Under the pieces are notes generated by a model that was given only the letters and a program-made list of their open reading frames with translations, ran no database searches and was not told where the DNA came from. Positions 9,056-14,024 of a DNA stretch of 14,024 bases are shown piece by piece. The translations under genes and the position numbers were made by a program. Source of the DNA: Lentzea sp. Its GTDB lineage: Bacteria > Actinomycetota > Actinomycetes > Mycobacteriales > Pseudonocardiaceae. The stretch spans positions 1-14,024 of the forward strand of contig JASLAV010000851.1 in NCBI GenBank assembly GCA_030146905.1. The letters run 5' to 3'. Each line of letters starts with the position of its first letter. Within the stretch, counting starts at the first letter, position 1.

Positions 9056-9121
9056 CTAGCAGGAGCCGCAGCACCCGCAGCTCGGACCAGTGCACGAGCT
9101 GCAACAAGAACAACCACCCAT
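9056..9121 (-). CDS. 21-residue cysteine-rich peptide with two CxCCxxC heptads
   Basis: A tiny ORF of 22 codons including the TAG stop, which ordinary gene finding would skip. Eight of 21 residues are Cys, at 4, 6, 7, 10, 15, 17, 18 and 21. The layout is Met-Gly-Gly, heptad CSCCSSC (4-10), linker TGPS, heptad CGCCGSC (15-21), so the CxCCxxC pattern repeats exactly. GGAGGT lies 7 nt upstream of the ATG, one of the best ribosome sites in the window. A -10 element TACTGT (9163 to 9158) would give a leader of about 30 nt, and a perfect hairpin follows the stop. It resembles very small metallothioneins in size and Cys density. Alternatives are a cysteine-sensing leader peptide for the MetE-like gene, or a thiol-rich peptide of other use. 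No peptide-modifying enzyme is nearby, so a RiPP precursor is less likely. Confidence 0.68.
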   Translation of the reverse strand: MGGCSCCSSCTGPSCGCCGSC

Positions 9122-9157
9122 GACGACCACCTCCGTTTTGAGCGATCAAGCTCTCGG

Positions 9158-9209
9158 ACAGTAAGTCGAGGTCAACGCTGCGTGACACCACCGCCAGGGT
9201 GATTACGCT
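9158..9209. promoter_or_regulatory. Divergent promoters for paaI and the cysteine-rich ORF
   Basis: Plus strand: GTGACA (9182-9187), 16-nt spacer, TACGCT (9204-9209), then 7 nt to the paaI ATG at 9217, so that mRNA is predicted leaderless. Minus strand: TACTGT (9163 to 9158) with a weak -35 TGTCAC (9187 to 9182) at 18 nt, sharing the same -35 base pairs. The minus -35 is poor, so that half is less certain. Confidence 0.5.
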
Positions 9210-9216
9210 GCCACGA

Positions 9217-9603
9217 ATGAATGGTCCTGCTGAGATGCTCGCCGCCGACAAGGCCTCGGCCGCGCTCGGGATCGCGCCGGTCGAGCTGCGCGACGGCTAC
9301 GCCCTGGTGCGGATGACCGTCACCGAGAACATGATCAACGGTCACGGCATCGCGCACGGCGGTTACGTCTTCCTCCTGGCGGACACGGCGTTCGCCTGCG
9401 CCTGCAACAGGGCCGGGTCCGTCACCGTCGCCGCCACGGCCGAGATCGACTTCATCAGGCCCGTGCACGAGGGCGACGAGCTGGTGGCGGAGGCGGTGGA
9501 ACGGACCCGGTTCGGCCGCAGCGGGATCTACGACATCACGGTCAGGCGAGGGACCGAGATCGTGGCGGAGTTCCGCGGTCGCTCGCGGACGCTGCGCTCC
9601 TGA
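9217..9603 (+). CDS. paaI: PaaI-type hydroxyphenylacetyl-CoA thioesterase
   Basis: Hotdog-fold acyl-CoA thioesterase of 128 residues, best matching PaaI, which hydrolyses stalled (hydroxy)phenylacetyl-CoA intermediates in the phenylacetate pathway. The signature NGHGIAHGGYVFLLADTAFACACN (about residues 41-64, here split as NGHGIAHGG plus ADTAFACACN) carries the catalytic Asp56. IDFIRPVHEGDELVAEA and the C-terminal strand FGRSGIYDITV also fit. No other paa genes are in the window, so the true substrate may be another acyl-CoA. ATG 9217 is preferred over GTG 9199 because the -10 element TACGCT ends 7 nt before it. The 3' end overlaps a convergent membrane-protein gene by 62 nt. Confidence 0.88.
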   Translation: MNGPAEMLAADKASAALGIAPVELRDGYALVRMTVTENMINGHGIAHGGYVFLLADTAFACACNRAGSVTVAATAEIDFIRPVHEGDELVAEAVERTRFGRSGIYDITVRRGTEIVAEFRGRSRTLRS

Positions 9604-9940
9604 GGCCGATGGCCTGCAGCACCGCGAACCCGAGCACCGCGAGCCCCTGGGCCAGCACCAGTGCGACGCCGGCACCGGTCAACGGGAACCACTTCAGCCC
9701 GGCGACGAGAATGCTGTCCAAAGCCCACACCGCGTTCCCGATGACGACCAGCAGAACGATCCGGCGGTCCGGAACGGCGCGAGTGCCCAAGAAGAAGACA
9801 CCCAGGCCGTAGACCACGCAGAAACAACCGAGGCCGATCTGCCAGCCCGCGGGAATTCCGACCTCCGGGCGGATCAGCAGGGTCAGCAGGCCCAATGCGA
9901 ACGAAGCGACACCGTCGAGTTTCAAGGCGAATTTCAACAT
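9542..9940 (-). CDS. Small integral membrane protein, four predicted spans
   Basis: A 132-residue hydrophobic protein with about four transmembrane segments (roughly residues 8-24, 33-52, 60-80 and 86-112) and a polar, Ser/Arg-rich tail. It starts MLKFALKLDGVASFALGLLTLL and has GNAVWALDSILV in the third span. I recognise it only as a generic small actinobacterial membrane protein; no transport or enzymatic motif is visible. The last 62 nt are antisense to the end of paaI, and the polar tail is encoded by exactly this overlap, so the tail could be a late extension. No clear Shine-Dalgarno sequence precedes ATG 9940. It may be co-transcribed with the membrane protein gene ending 38 nt upstream; an 11-bp palindrome TGACCCGGTCA (9951-9961) lies in that gap. 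Confidence 0.75.
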   Translation of the reverse strand: MLKFALKLDGVASFALGLLTLLIRPEVGIPAGWQIGLGCFCVVYGLGVFFLGTRAVPDRRIVLLVVIGNAVWALDSILVAGLKWFPLTGAGVALVLAQGLAVLGFAVLQAIGLRSAASASDRGTPPRSRSLA

Positions 9941-9978
9941 GGCCCGACGATGACCCGGTCAGCGCTGCCAGAACCACG

Positions 9979-11121
9979 TCAAACGCTGCCAACCCCTGCC
10001 ATCAGGTCCGCCGCGACCAGGCGTGCGGCGGCGTTCTGCCAGTTGTGGAGGGTTCGTTCGGGCACCTGCGTCACGAACCACTGCAGTGCGCGGCGGTCCT
10101 CCGCGTCGAGGTCCTCCCGCTTCGTGCGCACCGAATACGGCCGGATTCCCTTGACGTAGTAGAAGTACAGGGCGTTGTAGTAACGCCATTCGTCGCTAGT
10201 GCCGAAATCGCCGTCGGCGGGCTTGAGCCGTTGGATGCTCGCCAGCAGCAGGCCTTTCAGCCGTGCGGCCCTGTCGAGCGGCGGACCGTCCTCGGTCAGG
10301 GCGATCAACGGACTCCCGACGAGCTTCCCCAGATCGCCGTAGTGGCTCAGGGCCTTTCGCGTGAGACGCGCGAACTCCGTCGGACCGTCCGTGACGAGCG
10401 GCATGCGTCTGGGCAGCGACTCCACGGCCTCGCGCAACGAGGCGCGTTCGGCCGCGACGGCGGGCACGGCGAGACGGTCCACCACCGACGCGAGCGGGTT
10501 CGCGAGCACCTGGACCGCGATGGCCGCCGCGACCGTCGTGAAGACGAGCAGCACCGGTCCGCCGAACAGCACCACCTGCGAGCCGAACAGCACCGCCGTG
10601 AAGCTCGCGATCACCAGTGACCGCACCATGTCCGCGCGGATCGCCTCGCCCTCCTCGACGGCGTCGGTGACCGCGACCAGCACGCCGAACACCACGAGGT
10701 CGAAGCCGATCATCGGCAGCGTCACCGCGTCGGGCAGCAGGCGGAGCAGGAAAGCGGCAGCAGACAGCCCGAACATCACTCCGACGAGTGAAAAGTAAGT
10801 GCGTTTCCTTATGGCTAGAGCCGTAGAGGCGGCCAAAGGGAGCAGCACGAGCCACGGCAACCAGAACGACGCCGCGAGGAACGGGACCAGCGCGACCAGC
10901 CACCACCTGATCAGCTCGGGACGCGCCAGCAGCAGGATCGCACCCGTCCACGCCAGCGCGGGCACTCCCAGCAGCACGGGATGCGGCACGACGACCGCCA
11001 CCGCGTAACCGATCATCCCCGTGCCCGCCCACCACAGCAGCGGCTTGCGGGGGTCGCGGGCGAGCAGGTAGAGGCCCAGCCACCAGGCGAGGCCGGAGAC
11101 CAGCAGCGATAGGCCGAACAC
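9979..11121 (-). CDS. Polytopic membrane protein with a cytoplasmic C-terminal domain, unknown function
   Basis: A 380-residue protein. The first half has about seven or eight hydrophobic spans (residues about 1-20, 30-68, 73-102, 110-127, 134-152, 165-207). The last 170 residues are polar and presumably cytoplasmic: a helical linker rich in Glu/Arg, then DEWRYYNALYFYYVKGIRPYS and DRRALQWFVTQVPERTLHNWQNAAARLVA. The membrane half plus a linker recalls sensor-type proteins, but there is no kinase H-box or ATP-binding motif, so it is not a histidine kinase as seen here. GTG 11121 has TAGCTT 6 nt upstream, fitting a leaderless mRNA. It is divergent from the DUF6584-like gene across 36 nt. Function not recognised. 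Confidence 0.8.
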   Translation of the reverse strand: MFGLSLLVSGLAWWLGLYLLARDPRKPLLWWAGTGMIGYAVAVVVPHPVLLGVPALAWTGAILLLARPELIRWWLVALVPFLAASFWLPWLVLLPLAASTALAIRKRTYFSLVGVMFGLSAAAFLLRLLPDAVTLPMIGFDLVVFGVLVAVTDAVEEGEAIRADMVRSLVIASFTAVLFGSQVVLFGGPVLLVFTTVAAAIAVQVLANPLASVVDRLAVPAVAAERASLREAVESLPRRMPLVTDGPTEFARLTRKALSHYGDLGKLVGSPLIALTEDGPPLDRAARLKGLLLASIQRLKPADGDFGTSDEWRYYNALYFYYVKGIRPYSVRTKREDLDAEDRRALQWFVTQVPERTLHNWQNAAARLVAADLMAGVGSV

Positions 11122-11157
11122 GGGTCAAAGCTAGCGCCACCTGCAAAACTGTTCCGC

Positions 11158-11661
11158 ATGCCGGTAGAGCTGACGCTCCGCAAAGCGGCCGAGGAGTTGC
11201 GGCGGGGCGACCTGGCGAGCGTGCTTCTCGCACGTCAACGCGTCGCGGGGCTGGTCGGCTCCTTCCCCCACCGGCTCGATCTGCGCGAGCGCCTCGCCGA
11301 GGTCTACCGCGTGCTCGGCCAGCCGGCCCAGGCCGGCCGCTGGACGTACCTCTCCGACGACCGCGACCTCGACGAGGTCCTGGCGTTCGAACGTGCCTAC
11401 CACCGCGCGGAAGCAAGACTGGGAGCGCTCTCGTGGCAGGGCTCCCCTGAGGACGCTCCCACCGAGACGGCCAGGACCCGCCTGGCCGCACTGCGCGAGG
11501 AGGCTCGTGCCGAACTGCGGCACGAGCTCCACTCGACGCCCGACCAGGAGACGTCCTGGGGCGCCTGCCTGATCGTGATGGTCGGCGGCACGTTCGTCCT
11601 GGTGTGCTTCTTGCTGGGGATCGTGACTCTGGCGCAGTTCTTGTGGAAGCTGGTCACATGA
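11158..11661 (+). CDS. DUF6584-like protein with a C-terminal membrane anchor
   Basis: A 167-residue protein. The N-terminal part is a TPR-like helical repeat region (KAAEELRRGDLASVLLARQRVAGLVGSF, then LDLRERLAEVYRVLGQPAQAGRWTYLSDDRDLDEVLAFERAY), which I associate with the uncharacterised DUF6584 family from memory. After a charged Ala/Arg/Glu helix, residues about 136-163 form one hydrophobic span, so the protein is probably tail-anchored with its helical part in the cytoplasm. No enzymatic motif. No Shine-Dalgarno sequence is seen before ATG 11158. Its TGA overlaps the ATG of the dehydratase gene (ATGA), so the two are translationally coupled. Confidence 0.82.
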   Translation: MPVELTLRKAAEELRRGDLASVLLARQRVAGLVGSFPHRLDLRERLAEVYRVLGQPAQAGRWTYLSDDRDLDEVLAFERAYHRAEARLGALSWQGSPEDAPTETARTRLAALREEARAELRHELHSTPDQETSWGACLIVMVGGTFVLVCFLLGIVTLAQFLWKLVT

Positions 11662-12509
11662 GATCGCTCTCCCCGTACGTCCGCCGCACCCCGGTCATGC
11701 ACGCCACCGCCGACGGCCGGCCGCTGGTGTTCAAACTGGAGCACCTCCAGCTCACCGGCTCGTTCAAGATCCGCGGTGCGGTGAACACCCTGCTGGCCCT
11801 GGACGTGTCGGAGGTCGTCACGGCCTCGGGAGGCAACCACGGCATCGCGGTCGCCCAGGCGGCCCAGCTCCTCGGCGCCCACGCCACCGTGTTCGTCCCG
11901 GTGACCGCGCCCGAGACCAAGACCAGGCGCATCGAAGCGTTGGGTGCCAAGCTGATCCGCCACGGCGACACCTACGCGGAAGCGGCCGCGGCCGCCCACG
12001 GGCTCGGCCTGCCCTACGTCGAGGCCTACAACAGCCAGACCGTCATCGAAGGTCAGGCCACGGTCACGCAGGAGATCGTCGAGGACGTCCCGGACGTCGA
12101 CACGATCTTCGTCGCGGTCGGTGGCGGCGGGCTCGTCGCGGGTGCCGCCCTGGCGTCCGGTGGACGGCACGTCGTCGCCGTGGAACCCGAGAACTGCTGT
12201 GCGATGCACAACGCCCTGGAGGCCGGCGAGCCCGTCGACTCCGCGGTGAGCTCCGTGGCGGCGGACGCGCTGGGCGCCACGCGCGCCGGTGAGCTCGCGC
12301 TGGAAATCCTCCAGCGGCACAACGTGTCCTCGGCCCTGGTCAGCGACGAGGAGATCCTCGCGGCCCGCGACCGGCTGTGGGAGGAGTTCCGGATCGCGGT
12401 CGAACCCGCTGCCGCGGCGGCGTTCGCGGCGTTCCTCAGGGGCGACGTGACGACTGAGCTGCCCTGCGTGCTCCTGTGCGGAGCGAACTCGGAGTGGCGT
12501 CCCAGCTAG
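11658..12509 (+). CDS. PLP-dependent threonine/serine dehydratase-like enzyme
   Basis: A 283-residue fold-type II PLP enzyme related to threonine ammonia-lyase, which converts threonine (or serine) to 2-oxobutyrate (or pyruvate) and ammonia. Lys37 in TGSFKIRGA is the Schiff-base lysine; SGGNHG (58-62) contacts substrate; GGGGL (155-159) binds the PLP phosphate. The expected C-terminal Ser/Cys that holds the pyridine nitrogen appears as Cys in LLCGAN. It has no C-terminal regulatory ACT domain and is shorter than typical TdcB/IlvA catalytic parts (about 320), so it resembles a small catabolic or racemase-type member. ATG 11658 is fixed by the ATGA overlap. A longer frame from 11604 would lie in the preceding gene. 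Confidence 0.9.
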   Translation: MRSLSPYVRRTPVMHATADGRPLVFKLEHLQLTGSFKIRGAVNTLLALDVSEVVTASGGNHGIAVAQAAQLLGAHATVFVPVTAPETKTRRIEALGAKLIRHGDTYAEAAAAAHGLGLPYVEAYNSQTVIEGQATVTQEIVEDVPDVDTIFVAVGGGGLVAGAALASGGRHVVAVEPENCCAMHNALEAGEPVDSAVSSVAADALGATRAGELALEILQRHNVSSALVSDEEILAARDRLWEEFRIAVEPAAAAAFAAFLRGDVTTELPCVLLCGANSEWRPS

Positions 12510-12696
12510 ACCGGCGGAACCGGCGCGCGCCCAGCCTGCGCAGCGGCGACACCACCCATACCGGCACCTCGTCGCGGCGGGCCTGACCGCTCAGCTTCCG
12601 CCGGTCCGCGGGACTGACGAAGCACCGGAACGCGCTGCGAGCCCGCGCGGCCAGGTCCGGCTCCTGGCCGGGGAACACCGTGTCCATGAACGTCAC
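12436..12696 (-). CDS. Small hypothetical protein, 86 aa
   Basis: A possible 86-residue protein that I do not recognise. The first 61 codons cover the gap between the dehydratase and mnmA, and about 57 of them end in G or C, as a real gene should here. The sequence begins MTFMDTVFPGQEPDLAARARSAFRCF, with a basic second half (RRLGARRFRRSSW). The final 74 nt run antisense to the dehydratase end, where the reading looks less natural. TAGCGT lies 7 nt before the GTG at 12696, with TTGTAG 18 nt further upstream, matching the leaderless pattern of other genes here. ATG 12687 is an alternative start. The downstream part may be an overrun after loss of the original stop. Confidence 0.45.
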   Translation of the reverse strand: MTFMDTVFPGQEPDLAARARSAFRCFVSPADRRKLSGQARRDEVPVWVVSPLRRLGARRFRRSSWDATPSSLRTGARRAAQSSRRP

Positions 12697-12738
12697 GCAG
12701 CGAACGCTAGATCCGCTTCCCCGGGCCCTACAAGCGAA

Positions 12739-14024
12739 TTAGCCGGTCGCGTCGATGGTCGCGCTGGCCAGCACGATGTCGCCCGCCGCGTCCTCCCGGT
12801 AGATCGCCACGGCCTGACCCGGCGCCACGCCGCGCAACGGCTCGCGCAGCTGCACCCGCAGCACGCCGTCCACGAGCTCTGCCACGGCCGGAGCCGTGCC
12901 ACCGTGCGCACGCACCTGCGCGACGCACTCCACGGGCCCGTCGAACTCGACGTGCGCGACCGGGGAGGAAGCCGAGATGCCGGTCACCGCGAGCTTCTCC
13001 GCCGCGCCGACGCGGACGTTGCCCGACACCGGCTCCAGCGCCAGCACGTAGCGCGGGCGGCCGTCCGGGGCGGGACCGTCGATCCCGAGGCCCTTGCGCT
13101 GGCCGACGGTGAACTCGTGCACGCCCGCGTGCCGGCCGAGCACCGCGCCGGTCGCGTCGTCGATCAGCAGGCCCGGCTTGGTCTCCATGCGGCCCGCCAG
13201 GAACTTCTGCGTGTCGCCGTCCGGGATGAAGCAGATGTCGTGGCTGTCCGGCTTCTTCGCGACCGACAGCCCGCGCGACGCGGCCTCGGCCCGGACCTCG
13301 TCCTTGGTCGTGTCCCCCAGCGGGAACATCGCGTGCGAGAGCTGGTCCGCGGTCAGGGAGGCCAGCACGTAGGACTGGTCCTTGCCGAGGTCGGCGCTGC
13401 GGCGCAGCTCCGGACGGCCGTCCACCAGCTCCAGGCGCGCGTAGTGCCCGGTGCAGACGGCGTCGAAGCCGAGCGCGATCGCCTTGTCCAGCAACGCCTC
13501 GAACTTGATCCGCTCGTTGCAGCGCAGGCACGGGTTCGGCGTGCGACCGGCCGCGTACTCGGCGACGAAGTCCTCCACGACCTCTTCGGTGAAGCGCTCC
13601 GCGAAGTCCCAGACGTAGAACGGGATGCCCATCAGGTCGGCCGCGCGGCGGGCGTCGTGGGCGTCCTCGACCGTGCAGCAGCCACGCGCGCCGGTGCGCA
13701 GGGTGCCGGGCTTCGCCGACAACGCCAGGTGCACGCCCGCGTGCCGGCCCAGCACCGCGCCGGTCGCGTCGTCGATCAGCAGGCCCGGCTTGGTCTCCAT
13801 GCGGCCCGCCAGGAACTTCTGCGTGTCGCCGTCCGGGATGAAGCAGATCTCGTGGCTGTCCGGCTTCTTCGAGACCGACAGCCCGCGTGACGCCGCCTCG
13901 ACGCGCACGTCGTCCTTCGTCGAGTCGCCCAGCGGGAACATGGCGTGCGCGAGCTGGTCCGCGGTCAGCGACGCCAGCACGTAGGACTGGTCCTTGCCCA
14001 GGTCGGCGGAACGGCGCAGCTCAG
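12739..14024 (-). CDS. mnmA: tRNA 2-thiouridylase MnmA, 5' end outside the window, internally duplicated
   Basis: MnmA thiolates U34 of tRNA for Lys, Glu and Gln using ATP and sulfur from a relay. The frame is open from the TAA at 12739 to the right edge, about 428 codons, already longer than the usual 360, and the start is not reached. From the C-terminus, 12739 to about 13728 encodes a normal MnmA body: [12 protein letters not shown] with the first catalytic Cys, [12 protein letters not shown] with the second, [10 protein letters not shown], and the beta-barrel end. Where the N-terminus with the PP-loop SGGVDS should precede HLALSAKPG, the frame instead carries a second copy of the middle of MnmA ([12 protein letters not shown]... 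to GRHAGVH), including another [12 protein letters not shown]. The ATP-binding PP-loop can only be outside the window. Fusion of two paralogs, or an assembly fault, are the options. Confidence 0.9.
   Translation of the reverse strand, partial: ELRRSADLGKDQSYVLASLTADQLAHAMFPLGDSTKDDVRVEAASRGLSVSKKPDSHEICFIPDGDTQKFLAGRMETKPGLLIDDATGAVLGRHAGVHLALSAKPGTLRTGARGCCTVEDAHDARRAADLMGIPFYVWDFAERFTEEVVEDFVAEYAAGRTPNPCLRCNERIKFEALLDKAIALGFDAVCTGHYARLELVDGRPELRRSADLGKDQSYVLASLTADQLSHAMFPLGDTTKDEVRAEAASRGLSVAKKPDSHDICFIPDGDTQKFLAGRMETKPGLLIDDATGAVLGRHAGVHEFTVGQRKGLGIDGPAPDGRPRYVLALEPVSGNVRVGAAEKLAVTGISASSPVAHVEFDGPVECVAQVRAHGGTAPAVAELVDGVLRVQLREPLRGVAPGQAVAIYREDAAGDIVLASATIDATG
13117..13412. repeat. Direct repeat, inner copy within mnmA
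   Basis: This 296-bp segment matches 13729-14024 at a constant offset of 612 bp (204 codons, in frame) with about 21 mismatches. It encodes the normal MnmA middle region, from [12 protein letters not shown] to GRHAGVH, and continues normally into [10 protein letters not shown] 97-bp run (13139-13235) is identical to the other copy. Confidence 0.92.
13729..14024. repeat. Direct repeat, outer copy within mnmA
   Basis: Second copy of the segment at 13117-13412, running into the right edge. It shares only GTGCAC at the junction with the following sequence, then continues into LALSAKPG, the normal MnmA residue-30 region. About 119 bp nearest the junction differ at 2 positions; the remaining 177 bp differ at about 19, mostly at third codon positions. 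Confidence 0.92.

Noticed and set aside
8887..9117. 76-codon minus-strand frame starting with GTG next to the cysteine-rich ORF
   Set aside because: It reads the cysteine-rich ORF one frame off, runs through the hairpins and gives Ala/Arg-rich low-complexity sequence; the Shine-Dalgarno spacing favours ATG 9121 instead.
8821..9202. Plus-strand ORFs of 84-100 codons across the intergenic region
   Set aside because: They cross all hairpins, are Arg/Pro-rich, and have no ribosome site; they look like chance open frames in GC-rich DNA.

Overview
The window is very GC-rich, with almost every codon ending in G or C, and shows many non-ATG or apparently leaderless starts. This points to a high-GC actinomycete. 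The protein content (actinobacterial-type LigA, MnmA, a secreted GH9 cellulase, a DUF6584-like protein) and the order mnmA - MetE-like - ligA on one strand resemble the Mycobacterium tuberculosis Rv3024c/Rv3015c/Rv3014c neighbourhood. From recall, the order Pseudonocardiales (Lentzea, Saccharothrix, Actinosynnema and relatives) is the best guess. Genus was not tested.

Layout. 1-1.4 kb: a GNAT acetyltransferase (-), a short SWIM zinc-finger protein (+) and a small secreted protein (-). 1.4-5.3 kb: a tight minus-strand run in the transcribed order YdeI-like protein, unknown 217-residue protein, NAD-dependent DNA ligase LigA, GNAT acetyltransferase; the last two overlap by 8 nt. 5.4-7.8 kb: a plus-strand GNAT facing a secreted GH9 endoglucanase, which is preceded by an A/T-rich near-palindrome that looks like an operator. 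7.8-8.8 kb: a cobalamin-independent methionine-synthase-like protein. 8.83-9.22 kb: a 383-nt stretch with no annotated-size gene but dense signals. 9.2-11.1 kb: a PaaI thioesterase and two membrane proteins. 11.2-12.5 kb: a two-gene plus-strand operon (DUF6584-like protein, then a PLP-dependent threonine/serine dehydratase) joined by an ATGA overlap. 12.4-12.7 kb: a small minus-strand ORF. 12.7 kb to the edge: mnmA, incomplete at its 5' end and carrying an in-frame 204-codon-offset internal duplication.

The most interesting part is 8834-9216. On the minus strand a strong Shine-Dalgarno sequence precedes a 21-residue ORF with eight cysteines, arranged as two CxCCxxC heptads. On the plus strand a sigma70-like promoter is placed to start a roughly 125-nt RNA that would fold into three consecutive hairpins. 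The last is a perfect 15-bp stem lying between the two convergent units, so it could terminate both. The plus promoter is interleaved with a minus-strand promoter for the MetE-like gene in a near-symmetric element. The leader of that gene can form two mutually exclusive stems, one abutting its GTG start. The second strong anomaly is the duplicated mnmA. All functional assignments come from reading motifs; no database search was possible.
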